DNA of 64,000 bases from Aquimarina sp. AU58 (GCF_900312745.1 NZ_OMPD01000009.1:1-64000); one strand, 5' to 3'; shown: positions 44,069-54,760, numbered from the stretch's first letter. Translations and numbers: made by a program. The notes: generated by a model not told the origin, from the letters alone.

Positions 44069-44701
44069 TTTAGTAATTGAAAAGAATGCTGCATTTAGAA
44101 AGAATAATAAACATAATTTATTACTGCTAAAGATAATAATTGTTGTTGAATATCTGTAATCACCAATAATTAATTACAAAGTTCTTTTTTTGAGAAAAGG
44201 TAATTTAAACATCTTTTTAAAGAAATAAACACGCAATTAGAGCAAGATCTAACCATATTAAAGACTCCTGTCTTTACTATAGAGTTTTTATTTAGTCTTT
44301 TAAAACTCTTAAATGAATAATTTGTTTTTTTAAAAAACCGATATTTTTTTGAGAAAAAAATTAAAAAACTAATTTGAAGTATTATAAAAGTGTAAATCAT
44401 TTGTACATTTTATGTATTTTATTTCGGATATACTTTGATAAATTAGGACTGTATTTAAAGTAGTAAATACATTTATATTGAAATAATTTTATTCTTCACT
44501 CTAGAAGTAATATCACAACATGTTTTTAACCTCTTTTAAGGTTAATTCTTAGGAACTTGCCTTGTATAAAGAGGAAAATTTAGAAATCTAATGTTTTTGT
44601 TAAAAAATGAAAATTTGATTATATACCCCATGTAGTTTATCACATGGCTTGCTTAATTCAAAAACCAAACTCACGTATAGCTATCTTAAAACCAAATTAT
44701 T
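44069..44701. other. 633-bp AT-rich region without a convincing gene
   Basis: Only a 76-codon low-complexity frame (44170-44400) is open, and it has no family resemblance and a composition typical of chance AT-rich frames. A small hairpin (CCATGT-N8-ACATGG, 44628-44647) lies in the leader of the next gene. I see no promoter consensus. Confidence 0.6.
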
Positions 44702-45424
44702 ATGAAAAAAGTCCAATTTATAAAAAGAGTGAAGTTATTATCAGTAGCTCTTATTCTCGCAATTTTTATGACAAATTGTGAAAAGGATAATGCCAACGAT
44801 TTTGTTCAAGAAGAAAATTCTCAATCTATTAACTGGGAAACTACTGATCCTGATGTTATAAGATCTATTTCAGAGGAGATAGAATCTAGTATTAAAAGCA
44901 AGAGACTTCAAGTTGAAGTGTATCGTAATTTCAGACTTTATGTGGATCAGAATACCCCACGGGATATAATCAATATAGCAAAAGGAGAGATTGACCAGGT
45001 TTATTCTGTGGGATTAAAAAGCACTACAGTAAGACGTATGAATAATGTTAGATCAATTCACTTGGCTCCAACAGGACAAACAGGGCTGTTTTACTATAAC
45101 AGGCGAATAGTTATTAATGATTATGATACCTATAGAAGGGTGGCAAGAGGTGAAGGCAATGTGGCTTTTCATGAACTTGTGCATTATTATCATGATGTCT
45201 ATATACCGGGAGGATTTCGTAATAGACAATTGACAAATCTTTATTATAATGCCAGATCTAGGAATATATACCCTCGACAAGCATATGTAATGAGTAACGT
45301 GGTTGAATATTTAGGTGTAAGTGCAGAGGCGTATTTTACAGGTACGGGTCGTGAACCTTATAATAGAGCTAGGGTAAATAGGTTAGACCCTGACTTAGCC
45401 GCTTATATATCTAACAATTTTTAA
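44702..45424 (+). CDS. Lipoprotein with HExxH zinc-peptidase-like motif
   Basis: 240 residues. Lipobox Cys26 (FMTNCEKD), then a region rich in Arg and Asn and the motif FHELVHYYHD (HELVH at 158-162) followed by a possible third ligand in VVEYLGVSAEAYF. The pattern resembles small zinc peptidases of the anthrax lethal factor-like type, but no family can be named with certainty. A secreted metalloprotease is the likeliest role. It converges on trxA across a strong terminator. Confidence 0.65.
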   Translation: MKKVQFIKRVKLLSVALILAIFMTNCEKDNANDFVQEENSQSINWETTDPDVIRSISEEIESSIKSKRLQVEVYRNFRLYVDQNTPRDIINIAKGEIDQVYSVGLKSTTVRRMNNVRSIHLAPTGQTGLFYYNRRIVINDYDTYRRVARGEGNVAFHELVHYYHDVYIPGGFRNRQLTNLYYNARSRNIYPRQAYVMSNVVEYLGVSAEAYFTGTGREPYNRARVNRLDPDLAAYISNNF

Positions 45425-45508
45425 ATTTTTAATAAACCTATAATTTATATTATATATGGGTTTGGTCTTTTATGTATAATCGGATTAAAATGAGTTTTAC
45501 ATAAAAAC

Positions 45509-45547
45509 AAAAACCAGGTTGTCTAAAAAAAGATAACCTGGTTTTTT
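45509..45547. terminator. Bidirectional terminator between the lipoprotein gene and trxA
   Basis: A 16-bp stem (45509-45524 with 45531-45546, one G-U pair) with A and T runs on each side. Confidence 0.85.
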
Positions 45548-45570
45548 TAATGCTGATAATTAATGTTCTT

Positions 45571-45888
45571 CTACAAAAGAGAGTCTAATGCTTCTGCATA
45601 TACATTCTTAGGAGAAACTCCTACCTGACGTCCTACTACTTCTCCATTTTGAAAAACCAATACTGTAGGAATATTTCTTACACCGTATTTTGCAGCAAAT
45701 TCTTGATTCGCATCAACATCTACTTTGCCTACAACGGCTTTTCCGTTATATTCTTCACTAATTTGTTCGATGATAGGGCCTACCATTCTACATGGACCAC
45801 ACCAAGCTGCCCAAAAATCAACCAATACAGGTTTGTCACTTTTAAGTACTACCTCGTCAAAAGTAGCATCTGTTATTTCTAGTGCCAT
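45571..45888 (-). CDS. trxA: Thioredoxin
   Basis: 105 residues, full length, with the redox site WCGPCRM and the cis-Pro loop VRNIPTVLVF. It reduces disulfides in the cytoplasm. A minus-strand CAAAATTA complement (TAATTTTG, 45930-45937) may be its -7 box. Confidence 0.96.
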   Translation of the reverse strand: MALEITDATFDEVVLKSDKPVLVDFWAAWCGPCRMVGPIIEQISEEYNGKAVVGKVDVDANQEFAAKYGVRNIPTVLVFQNGEVVGRQVGVSPKNVYAEALDSLL

Positions 45889-46074
45889 AGTTATTTATTG
45901 TTTAAAAATTCTTATTATTTTAATATTCACAAAATTAGTCAATAATTCTACCAAAGCTTACATCAGTAATATTTGTTTTGACTATAGGGTTATTTGGTTT
46001 TCTGATACCAAATATAATATGAAAGTATTACTTTATAGCAAATTACATCTCAAAAATGAGTGATATGAGCTTAA

Positions 46075-46761
46075 TTATTTTAGAATTTTAAGTTGTTTGG
46101 ATAGATGTTGTATTGAAACCAGATGAGAAAATAATACAATAGGAACTACTACAGATGCTAACCAAACGAATGGAAAATACAACAAAGCAATATTAGGCTG
46201 ATCAAAACCAAACTGCTGAAATGGGAAAGGAAAGGAAAGTATAGCATTTACCACTATAAATAATAATAAGAATAGGCATACCAAATTCCATCTTAATAGA
46301 AATCTAGTAGAGGCGATTTTATGTATATATCCAAAATAGCATACAAATGGAGCTGTTATTCCTGCAAAAATATCAAAATTTCTACCCGAAAAAGTCATGA
46401 GCTCTGGTATAGATTGATGTAAAAATAACCAGTATAATACAAGCTCTATCGGTATTCTTATAATATGTAGTAATGTGAGTATTTTGATATTAAGCTTACT
46501 AATGAATGTCTTTCCTTTTTGTATAAAAAACAAGAGAATGATAAATAACACAGGAGGAATAATAGCTAAGCCAAAGCGAGGAGGTAGTGAAGTTTCTAAA
46601 TAAAAAGATGAATATCCTAATATCGCCTGTATACTTGCCCATATTATAATAAGAGACAAAGCCGTTTTTGAACTATGTGATGCTTTATAAAATAAAAAAA
46701 TAGTAATACATGTAGTGATAATAAAAATAATTGAAATATAAGGAGCTGAATTTTCTAACAT
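46075..46761 (-). CDS. Membrane protein with about seven helices, unknown function
   Basis: 228 residues, mostly hydrophobic: segments near 8-26, 31-48, 60-78, 88-109, 122-142, 156-180 and 192-214. No motif I can name (ends HLSKQLKIL). The gene has its own gap on both sides (275 bp upstream without a recognisable promoter). Confidence 0.7.
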   Translation of the reverse strand: MLENSAPYISIIFIITTCITIFLFYKASHSSKTALSLIIIWASIQAILGYSSFYLETSLPPRFGLAIIPPVLFIILLFFIQKGKTFISKLNIKILTLLHIIRIPIELVLYWLFLHQSIPELMTFSGRNFDIFAGITAPFVCYFGYIHKIASTRFLLRWNLVCLFLLLFIVVNAILSFPFPFQQFGFDQPNIALLYFPFVWLASVVVPIVLFSHLVSIQHLSKQLKILK

Positions 46762-47036
46762 AACAGAGTTTTATACCTAACAAAATTGCTGTGTATTATA
46801 TAGTGTCATGAGCAATTGTACTTGGTGTTATTTGAGTACATGTTCTTTATTGTAATGTTGTATACTCACAACAAATGTAATAGGTTCTCAAATCAAAATT
46901 CTTGACTTATGACAAGAAAAGTAATAAGTGAGAAGTTTCTGGTAATTTTCTAGATATAAGAAAATTATGTTCGACTTAACAGTTTTTTATTACTTGTTTT
47001 TTCATAGATCGCAAGCTATTTCTGTGTATAGATAGT

Positions 47037-50000
47037 TTAATTTAACTTATAATAGATAGATTCATCCTCAAGAGCTATGAGTAATTCTTGAGAAATGTTT
47101 ACTTTTTGTTTTCGACTAGGCATGTGCAGTTTTAATTGTTCGGCCATTTCGTAGATTACAAAATTAAGTGTATGATTTCCCGAATGTTCTGTTAGTAATT
47201 CTTTTAGGTTGTCTATTCTAGAATCAGAAAGCTCATTAATATCCATTTGAATTGTAAGCTTTCTTGCATAGGTTTCCATCACATCGTGTAGCAGTTGAAA
47301 ACTATTAAATTGTATCCTGGGATCTCCTTTTTTACCAGTATCACGGTTTACCCAACCTTCTTTAATAAAAGCTTTAGCATATACAAATGTACTTTTTACC
47401 AGGAAAGGACGATGTTTTAAATATTCTTCACCAAAAATTCTGAATTCGTGTGCTGTATTATAATCTTCTATCACAAATGTAGCCCAGCCTTTACCGTTTT
47501 TAGATGTACGATGTTCTACGTTAGAAATTACTCCCCCAAAAGAAATTTCACGATTAATGTTGCTTTCGAGATCTGCAAAATTAAGCAAGGTACCATTACA
47601 AAAATATTTCATTTCATATTTAAAATCATCTAGCGGATGACCAGAGAGATATATTCCTACTACTTCTTTTTCACGGGCTAATTTTTCCATTGTTCCCCAT
47701 TCTTCACAGGGTGGTACAATGGGTTCTGGGATTTGTACATCGCTCGACTCTCCAAATAAACTAACTTGTGAAGAATTTTCACTTTCCTGAAATTTGGATC
47801 CATATCGTACTGCTTTTTCTAAGAAAGTGACACCATCTCCTTCTTCATGAAAATATTGTCCTCTATGAGTTTCAGAAAAGGAATCAAAACCTCCTGCCAA
47901 AGCTAAACTTTCAAATGCTTTTTTGTTAGCAGCTCTAAGATCGATACGTTTCGCAAGGTCAAAAATAGATCTGTATGGTCCGTCTTCTTTTCGGTTTTCT
48001 ACTATGGTGGCTACAGCACCAGTTCCTACTCCTTTAATAGCTCCCATTCCAAAACGAACGGCCCCATCTTTGTTTACCGAAAATTTACGGTAGGATTCAT
48101 TTACATCGGGTCCAAGAACATCTAGCTTCATGCGTTTACATTCTTCCATAAAGAAAGTGACCTGTTTGATGTCGTTCATGTTATTAGACAGTACGGCAGC
48201 CATATATTCTGCAGGATAATGTGCTTTAAGATATGCTGTCTGGTATGCAATCCAGGCATAGCAGGTAGAGTGAGATTTATTAAATGCGTAAGCAGCAAAA
48301 GCTTCCCAGTCTTTCCATATTTTTTCTAGTTTGTCTTCTGCATGGCCTTTTTCTGAAGCTTGTTTTATAAACTTAGGCTTCATCTTATCAAGTACGGCTT
48401 TTTGTTTTTTACCCATTGCTTTACGAAGCACATCGGCTTCACCTTTGGTGAAATTTGCCAGCTTTTGAGAAAGCAACATCACCTGCTCTTGATATACTGT
48501 AATTCCGTACGTTTCTTTTAAGTACTCTTCGCAAGCTTCGAGGTCATAAATGATTTCTTCTGTACCGTGTTTTCTATTGATAAAACTAGGGATATATTCT
48601 AATGGTCCGGGGCGATACAAGGCATTCATTGCAATAAGATCGGCAAAAACAGTAGGCTTAAGTTCCTTCATGTATTTTTGCATCCCGGGAGATTCATATT
48701 GAAACACTCCAACAGTTTCTCCTCTTTGGAAAAGAGCATAGGTTTCTTCGTCGTCAAGAGGGAAATTTTCGGGATCTAATTCTACTCCATGCTTTGCTTT
48801 TACAATCTTAACGGTGTCCTTAATCAGGGTTAGTGTTTTTAACCCCAGGAAATCCATTTTTAGTAGCCCTGCATTTTCTACCACAGAGTTATCAAACTGC
48901 GTACAATACATGTCAGAATCCTTAGCTAATGCTACAGGGACAAATTTGGTAATGTCGTCTGGTGTAATGATAACACCGCAGGCATGAATCCCGGTGTTTC
49001 TAACCGAACCTTCTAATACCCTGGCCTGGTTAAGTGTTTCTGCTTCAAGATCACTACCTTCGGCGATATTAAGGAGTTCATTAACTTTTTCTAATTCATC
49101 ACTTCTAAATTTTTTCTTTAATATAGCTTCGTCCACACCAAAAATCTTTCCGAGTTTCGACATGTTAGGGATAAGCTTTGCAATACGATCTGCATCACCA
49201 AGAGGAAGGTCTAGTACTCGTGCCGTATCTCGTATAGAAGATTTTGCTGCCATCGTACCATATGTAATGATCTGTGCTACTTGGTTGGCACCGTATTTTT
49301 CGATTACATAATCCATAACACGACCTCGACCTTCATCATCAAAATCAATATCAATATCGGGCATACTTACACGATCTGGATTTAAGAAACGCTCAAAAAG
49401 TAAGTCGTATTTAATAGGGTCGAGATTAGTGATCCATAGACAATAAGCTACTGCTGATCCTGCTGCCGATCCACGACCAGGCCCTACAGAGACTCCCATA
49501 TCCCGGGCGGCACGAATAAAGTCTTCTACAATCAGGAAATATCCTGGATATCCGGTTTTTTCAATTACTTTTAATTCAAAATCCAGACGTTCATCTATTT
49601 CAGGAGTAATTTCATTGTAACGAATCTTTGCACCCTCATAGGTGATATGTCGTAGATATGCATTTTCCCCTCGTTTACCACCATCGATTAAATCTTCTTC
49701 AGATTGAAACTCTTCTGGGATATCAAAAGCTGGTAACAATACATCTCTGGCAAGCTCAAAAGGTTCTATTTTATCTACAACTTCCTGAATATTTATGATG
49801 GCTTCAGGTAAGTCTTTAAAAAGACTTTTCATTTCTTCCTGAGGCTTAAAATAGTATTCTTGATTGGGTAACCCGTATCGATACCCTCTGCCACGACCAA
49901 TAGGGGTGGCTTGTTTTTCTCCGTCTTTTACACATAAAAGAATATCATGGGCATTAGCATCTTCTTTTTCGCAGTAATATGTGTTGTTAGAGGCAACGAG

Positions 50001-51422
50001 TTTAATGTTGTGTTTTTTTGCAAATTGAACCAATACCTGATTTACTCTATTTTCATCTTCTTGGTTATGCCGCATAATCTCGATATAGAGATCATCTCCG
50101 AATTCCTGATGCCACCATAATAATGCTTCTTCAGCTTGTTTTTCTCCAATATTGAGCACTTTACTAGGAACTTCACCATACAAGTTTCCGGTAAGAACAA
50201 TAATATCTTCTTTGTATTGTTTAATGACTTCTTTGTCAATCCTGGGAACATAATAAAATCCATTAACAAAAGCGGTAGAAGACATTTTGGCCAGATTGTG
50301 ATACCCGTTTTTGTTTTTGGCTAACAGTACTATTTGATATCCGTTATCTTTTCTGGATTTATCTGTGTGATTTTCACAAACAAAGAATTCGCAGCCTACG
50401 ATAGGCTTCATTTCTATCCCTTCGGGTTCTTGTCCATTTTCTATTGCTTCAGCATTAGCTGCTTTTACAGTTTTATTGTGATTAGAGACTCCCTGAACAA
50501 AATGAAAAGCTCCCATCATATTGGCATGGTCTGTCATGGCGACAGCATTCATTTTATGTTGTGCAGCCACTTTTATTAAATCAGGGATACTGGTTGTTGA
50601 TTGTAATACCGAGAACTGAGTATGATTATGCAGATGGGCAAAGTCAACTTTATCCAGAACAGCAATATTATCATCGATCTCTTGTTGAGATAAGTCAGAA
50701 TCTCCTTTTTTTGTAAGAGCTTCCTGGATTTTTTGAGAAGCCTTTTTGAGATTTATGTGTTTTAAACCTATTAGCTGAATCGTTTGAGGATTAGCCTCTA
50801 CGAAATTTTGAAAATAATCTGGTGCTACATCAAGTTCTTCAATGGTAAAAATTTGTTTACGAATCAATTCAAGAAAACATCGGGTAGTAGCTTCTACATC
50901 GGCAGTAGCGTTATGTGCTTCGCCAAAAGCGGTACCAAATAGGTGCTGATGAAGTTCTGTAAGTGTAGGGAGTTTAAATTTTCCTCCACGACCTCCTGGG
51001 ATTTGGCATAATTCTGCCGTGACTTCGGTACAAGTATCTAAAACAGGAAGCTCCTGTAAATTATTTTCTAGGCCAAGGCGGTAGAATTCTGCGCCCATAA
51101 TATTAACATCAAATCCAACATTTTGTCCGACAACAAATTTGGTTTTGGATAGGGCGATATTAAATTTATCTAATACTTCTTGTAGTGTAATCCCGTCTTG
51201 TGTTGCTAACTCAGTCGAAATACCATGAATTTTTTCTGCATCATATGGGATATTAAATCCATCAGGTTGTACCAGGTAATCTTGATGTTCGATACAGTTT
51301 CCCATAGCGTCGTGTAACTGCCATGCGATTTGTATACATCTTGGCCAGTTATCGGTATCGCTAATAGGGGCATCCCATCGTTTGGGTAAACCAGTGGTTT
51401 CAGTATCAAAAACTAAGTACAT
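47037..51422 (-). CDS. dnaE: DNA polymerase III alpha subunit with fused DnaQ-like exonuclease
   Basis: 1461 residues. Residues 1-210 are a DEDDh 3'-5' exonuclease (FDTETTG, GQNVGFDVNI, HNATADVEAT). From about 260 comes the PHP domain (HLHNHTQFSV, AMTDHANMMGAF), then the polymerase catalytic core with PDIDIDFDDEGRGR, the beta-clamp-binding and OB-fold (FGGVISNVEHR) parts. This is the replicative polymerase; the fused exonuclease is a known feature of Bacteroidota. A minus-strand TATTTTTG (51466-51473) is a candidate -7 box. Confidence 0.95.
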   Translation of the reverse strand: MYLVFDTETTGLPKRWDAPISDTDNWPRCIQIAWQLHDAMGNCIEHQDYLVQPDGFNIPYDAEKIHGISTELATQDGITLQEVLDKFNIALSKTKFVVGQNVGFDVNIMGAEFYRLGLENNLQELPVLDTCTEVTAELCQIPGGRGGKFKLPTLTELHQHLFGTAFGEAHNATADVEATTRCFLELIRKQIFTIEELDVAPDYFQNFVEANPQTIQLIGLKHINLKKASQKIQEALTKKGDSDLSQQEIDDNIAVLDKVDFAHLHNHTQFSVLQSTTSIPDLIKVAAQHKMNAVAMTDHANMMGAFHFVQGVSNHNKTVKAANAEAIENGQEPEGIEMKPIVGCEFFVCENHTDKSRKDNGYQIVLLAKNKNGYHNLAKMSSTAFVNGFYYVPRIDKEVIKQYKEDIIVLTGNLYGEVPSKVLNIGEKQAEEALLWWHQEFGDDLYIEIMRHNQEDENRVNQVLVQFAKKHNIKLVASNNTYYCEKEDANAHDILLCVKDGEKQATPIGRGRGYRYGLPNQEYYFKPQEEMKSLFKDLPEAIINIQEVVDKIEPFELARDVLLPAFDIPEEFQSEEDLIDGGKRGENAYLRHITYEGAKIRYNEITPEIDERLDFELKVIEKTGYPGYFLIVEDFIRAARDMGVSVGPGRGSAAGSAVAYCLWITNLDPIKYDLLFERFLNPDRVSMPDIDIDFDDEGRGRVMDYVIEKYGANQVAQIITYGTMAAKSSIRDTARVLDLPLGDADRIAKLIPNMSKLGKIFGVDEAILKKKFRSDELEKVNELLNIAEGSDLEAETLNQARVLEGSVRNTGIHACGVIITPDDITKFVPVALAKDSDMYCTQFDNSVVENAGLLKMDFLGLKTLTLIKDTVKIVKAKHGVELDPENFPLDDEETYALFQRGETVGVFQYESPGMQKYMKELKPTVFADLIAMNALYRPGPLEYIPSFINRKHGTEEIIYDLEACEEYLKETYGITVYQEQVMLLSQKLANFTKGEADVLRKAMGKKQKAVLDKMKPKFIKQASEKGHAEDKLEKIWKDWEAFAAYAFNKSHSTCYAWIAYQTAYLKAHYPAEYMAAVLSNNMNDIKQVTFFMEECKRMKLDVLGPDVNESYRKFSVNKDGAVRFGMGAIKGVGTGAVATIVENRKEDGPYRSIFDLAKRIDLRAANKKAFESLALAGGFDSFSETHRGQYFHEEGDGVTFLEKAVRYGSKFQESENSSQVSLFGESSDVQIPEPIVPPCEEWGTMEKLAREKEVVGIYLSGHPLDDFKYEMKYFCNGTLLNFADLESNINREISFGGVISNVEHRTSKNGKGWATFVIEDYNTAHEFRIFGEEYLKHRPFLVKSTFVYAKAFIKEGWVNRDTGKKGDPRIQFNSFQLLHDVMETYARKLTIQMDINELSDSRIDNLKELLTEHSGNHTLNFVIYEMAEQLKLHMPSRKQKVNISQELLIALEDESIYYKLN

Positions 51423-51562
51423 AAAAAGAAGTGTTTCAAGAAAATTATCCCTTACAAAGGACTTTCAAAAATAACCAAAATGACACTTCGATTTTCGAAA
51501 AGTTATTCAGAATTATTAACTATAGTTTTGTGTGTTATCGATACAAGAAAGTAAGTGTATGA

Positions 51563-51595
51563 AAAAAGCGATCATTTCATGAATGATCGCTTTTT
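51563..51595. terminator. Hairpin between the DUF6252 gene and dnaE
   Basis: AAAAAGCGATCATT (51563-51576) pairs with AATGATCGCTTTTT (51582-51595); it ends the DUF6252 gene on the minus strand. Confidence 0.85.
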
Positions 51596-51638
51596 ATGAG
51601 CAAAGTCGAGTAGGGTAATTATTTAGGGGTAATAAATA

Positions 51639-52478
51639 TTAATAACCAAAATCAAAGGAGCCTTGTGATATTTGAGAACCACTTCTGGTTTCAAATTCAA
51701 AACTTCCACTAATACATTTGGTTTCGATATCGTGACTTGTAATAATAAGAGTTCCTGACAATGCAGAGGACTTATCATTATTTACTTCGTAAGAAGCACT
51801 ATAGTTTCCAGATCCAGTTAGTGGGTATGTGCCTGGTGCTACATTAGCCATAAACACAATATTTACTTCTTCGGTTTCATTGGTAGCAGTAATGAGAATA
51901 GAAGCATCATCTACACCAAATAATTTGGCAGTATGATTATCGGTAATCATTTCTGTATTATTCACCAAAGCAGTTAAAGATGCATTAAGCAAACAAGGGT
52001 TAATTTCTTGAGTTACCTCTTCTTCAATTGTGCCATTTTCTAATGGTAATCTATAAAACCATCCATTATTAAAATCTACTGGATTACCATTGTCATCTTT
52101 AAGATCTTTAAAATGAAAATTACCAGAAATTTCATTGTTATATATTTCTGTTATCGACACTTCGCCTTCGGTTTCTCCGTCTTTAGAAATGAATTTTGTT
52201 TGATTTTTTTGAAAACTAACCTTGCTTATAGTTTGAAGAGCTGTCTTATACGTTCCAATGTTAGTAGATGTAGTCGTAAAGCTTATCGATTTGTCTCCCG
52301 AGCTTCCTGATATTACTAATGTACCATCTTCATAAATAACAGCTTTTTTAATAGATGATCTAAATAACTCACCATCAATTTTTGCTTGTAAAGCAGGTGT
52401 GTTTATTTCGATATCTGTAGAGCATGAAGTTAAAAAAAGGCAGATTACTGCCAATAGAGGGGTAATTTTTTTAATCAT
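51639..52478 (-). CDS. DUF6252-type lipoprotein
   Basis: 279 residues, lipobox LFLTSCSTDI (Cys19). Two beta-rich halves (about 30-150 and 165-279) share a similar order of strands (xxITATNETEEVNI / ISGSSGDKSISF; SGTLIITSHDIETKCISGSF / GEVSITEIYNNEISGNFHF), suggesting an ancient internal duplication. Family members are flavobacterial secreted proteins of unknown role. Confidence 0.7.
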   Translation of the reverse strand: MIKKITPLLAVICLFLTSCSTDIEINTPALQAKIDGELFRSSIKKAVIYEDGTLVISGSSGDKSISFTTTSTNIGTYKTALQTISKVSFQKNQTKFISKDGETEGEVSITEIYNNEISGNFHFKDLKDDNGNPVDFNNGWFYRLPLENGTIEEEVTQEINPCLLNASLTALVNNTEMITDNHTAKLFGVDDASILITATNETEEVNIVFMANVAPGTYPLTGSGNYSASYEVNNDKSSALSGTLIITSHDIETKCISGSFEFETRSGSQISQGSFDFGY

Positions 52479-52768
52479 AGGCTTGGGGCTTTAGTATGAT
52501 TTTATTACGGAAAAACCGTAAAAATATGTTTACACCTACAAACATATGATGAAAATATTAAGAAAACAATTTTTTCATCGAAAAAAAGCATATTTTATCG
52601 ATGAAATACACAAAATATCATTTTGTCCTAATAAAATACGGGATTAAGAAGTGTTTTTTATCATAAAAATAGAGTTTATGAGCCTGCTTTTGTGTACATC
52701 ATTTCTATAAATGATTATTTTACAGAGAATAAACTTTTATTTGTTGATTCGAATTGATTAAAAATAGT

Positions 52769-52776
52769 TACCTTTG
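52769..52776 (+). promoter_or_regulatory. Promoter -7 box of the rpsP operon
   Basis: TACCTTTG at 52769-52776 and TTG at 52744-52746 about 22 nt upstream. The 343-bp gap 52479-52821 carries this promoter and a short leader with a GGGT/ACCC hairpin; the rest appears empty. Confidence 0.6.
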
Positions 52777-52821
52777 CGCCCTTAATTATGAACAGGGTCG
52801 AGTACCCAAAAATTAATTTAT

Positions 52822-53367
52822 ATGCCTGTTAAAATTAGATTACAGAGACATGGTAAAAAAGGGAAGCCTTTTTACTGGATCGTAGCAGCAGATGCTAGAT
52901 CAAAAAGAGATGGTAGATTTCTTGAAAAATTAGGGACTTATAATCCTAATGTAAATCCTGCAAGTATTGACTTAGATATTGATGGAGCTGTAAAGTGGTT
53001 ACAGAATGGTGCACAACCAACCGATACTGCAAAAGCTATCTTATCTTATAAAGGAGCATTATTAAAAAATCACCTTGCTGGTGGAGTAAGAAAAGGTGCT
53101 TTAACAGAAGAACAAGCTGAAGAAAAATACCAAGCTTGGGTATCTGAAAAAGAAGGATCTGTTGATGCAAAGAAAGATATATTAGCAAAGGCTGAAGCGG
53201 CGGCAAAAGCTAAAGCTTTGGAGGCTGAGAAAGAAGTGAATGCTAAACGTGAAGCTGCAGCAAAAGCTGAAGAAGTTGAAGAAACTGCTGCTGAAGCGGA
53301 AGAAGCTGCTACAGAAGAAGTTGCTGAAGCAGAGGTAACAGAAAAAGCTAGCAACGAAGAAGAATAG
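52822..53367 (+). CDS. rpsP: 30S ribosomal protein S16 with C-terminal extension
   Basis: 181 residues. The first about 80 residues are canonical S16 ([48 protein letters not shown]). The remaining 100 are an Ala/Glu/Lys-rich acidic tail ([29 protein letters not shown]), common in Bacteroidota S16 proteins. It is followed by rimM and a methyltransferase, forming a translation operon. Confidence 0.96.
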   Translation: MPVKIRLQRHGKKGKPFYWIVAADARSKRDGRFLEKLGTYNPNVNPASIDLDIDGAVKWLQNGAQPTDTAKAILSYKGALLKNHLAGGVRKGALTEEQAEEKYQAWVSEKEGSVDAKKDILAKAEAAAKAKALEAEKEVNAKREAAAKAEEVEETAAEAEEAATEEVAEAEVTEKASNEEE

Positions 53368-53381
53368 TTGCATTATTGACG

Positions 53382-53906
53382 ATGAAGAAAGAAGAATGCT
53401 TCTATCTAGGTAAAATCGTAAGTAAATTTAGCTTTAAGGGTGAGGTATTGGTTAAATTAGATACCGATGAGCCCGAAAGTTATACGAAAATGGAATCAGT
53501 ATTTGTTAACTATAACAATAATCTGGTTCCATTTTTTATTGAAAAATGTTCACTCCATAAAAGTGATTTACTACGTATAAAATTTGAGGATATAGATGCT
53601 GAAGAAGATGCAGACGATCTCATGAAAGCAGAACTGTACTTACCACTTACATTATTACCAAAACTTGAAGGAACTCAGTTTTATTATCACGAAATAATTG
53701 GTTTTACTATTATTGATACTGTTTTTGGAGAAGTAGGGGTTATTAAAGCTATTAATGATACAACCGCTCAGGCTTTATTTGAGGTTGATCGTAATGGTGT
53801 CGAGATTCTTATTCCTATGAATGATGAGTTTATTGATAAAATTGATAGAGAGTCGAAAACGATTACAGTTCGTACTCCCGAAGGACTCATTGATTTGTAC
53901 CTTTAA
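53382..53906 (+). CDS. rimM: Ribosome maturation factor RimM
   Basis: 174 residues from ATG 53382 (two codons after a TTG). The N-terminal domain (CFYLGKIVSKFSFKGEVLV) and PRC-barrel (LIPMNDEFIDKIDRES) are intact. RimM helps assemble the 30S head around S19. It is 14 bp after rpsP. Confidence 0.94.
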   Translation: MKKEECFYLGKIVSKFSFKGEVLVKLDTDEPESYTKMESVFVNYNNNLVPFFIEKCSLHKSDLLRIKFEDIDAEEDADDLMKAELYLPLTLLPKLEGTQFYYHEIIGFTIIDTVFGEVGVIKAINDTTAQALFEVDRNGVEILIPMNDEFIDKIDRESKTITVRTPEGLIDLYL

Positions 53907-53938
53907 TCTTATTTTACATCCCGATAAATGTTAATAGT

Positions 53939-54652
53939 ATGACTAAGCCTTTTGTGTTTAAAGACTTTACGGTTCATCAAGATCGATGTGCCATGAAAAT
54001 AGGTACAGATGGAGTCCTGCTTGGAGCCTGGGTTCCTATTAATGATACCGTAACCTCAATTCTTGATATAGGAGCAGGAACAGGAATCATAGCTTTAATG
54101 ACAGCACAACGTTCTCAGGCAGAAGTGATCGACGCTATAGAAATTGATGTAGATGCTTATGAGCAAGCTGTCGAAAATTTTGAGGCATCGCCCTGGGGGG
54201 ACAGATTATTTTGTTATCATGCCTCTTTTCAGGAGTTTGTGTCAGAAATTGACGATCAATACGACTTGTTAATCAGTAATCCCCCATTTTATGTAGAGGA
54301 CTATAAAACGTCGGATATCAAACGAGATATGGCTAGGTTCGAAGATGCTCTTCCTTTTGAACATCTTTTAATCGGAGCATCAAAACTGTTATCGCATAAA
54401 GGGAAATTTGCAATGATTATCCCATATAAAGAAGAAACACGTGCTATTGATATAGCTGCACAGGTAAATTTGTTTCCGCAAAAAATCACAAGAGTAAAAG
54501 GAACACCAGCTTCAGAAATAAAAAGAAGCTTGTTGTTATTTGGTCGGGATCAAATGAATTTTGAAGCTAATGAATTGGTCATAGAAACGAAACGACATCA
54601 CTATACAGATGCATATATAAACCTTACTAAGGCATTTTATCTAAAAATGTAA
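53939..54652 (+). CDS. tRNA1(Val) (adenine(37)-N6)-methyltransferase-like protein
   Basis: 237 residues. SAM-binding motif DIGAGTGIIALM and catalytic NPPF (LLISNPPFYV) in a Rossmann fold, start MTKPFVFKDFTVHQDRCAMKI as in YfiC/TrmN6. It modifies tRNA; residue specificity is taken from the family. It follows rimM by 32 bp and ends at a terminator. Confidence 0.9.
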   Translation: MTKPFVFKDFTVHQDRCAMKIGTDGVLLGAWVPINDTVTSILDIGAGTGIIALMTAQRSQAEVIDAIEIDVDAYEQAVENFEASPWGDRLFCYHASFQEFVSEIDDQYDLLISNPPFYVEDYKTSDIKRDMARFEDALPFEHLLIGASKLLSHKGKFAMIIPYKEETRAIDIAAQVNLFPQKITRVKGTPASEIKRSLLLFGRDQMNFEANELVIETKRHHYTDAYINLTKAFYLKM

Positions 54653-54659
54653 TTCATAA

Positions 54660-54687
54660 AAAAAGGAAGACTTACATCTTCCTTTTT
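54660..54687 (+). terminator. Terminator of the rpsP operon
   Basis: AAAAAGGAAGA (54660-54670) with TCTTCCTTTTT (54677-54687). Confidence 0.85.
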
Positions 54688-54760
54688 CTAAATTCAATCA
54701 CTCTACAGTTTAATTTATATCACCAATAAATTAAACCTTTTCTTATATACCATTAAAGGT

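Noticed and set aside
44170..44400. 76-codon frame on the minus strand
   Set aside because: Low-complexity Phe/Lys/Ser composition, no start signal, no family resemblance; looks like chance in AT-rich sequence.
47037..51422. DnaE-exonuclease fusion as a novelty
   Set aside because: Fusion of a DnaQ-like domain to DnaE is an established feature of Bacteroidota.
52822..53367. Acidic tail of S16 as an unusual fusion
   Set aside because: Ala/Glu-rich extensions are common in S16 of this phylum.
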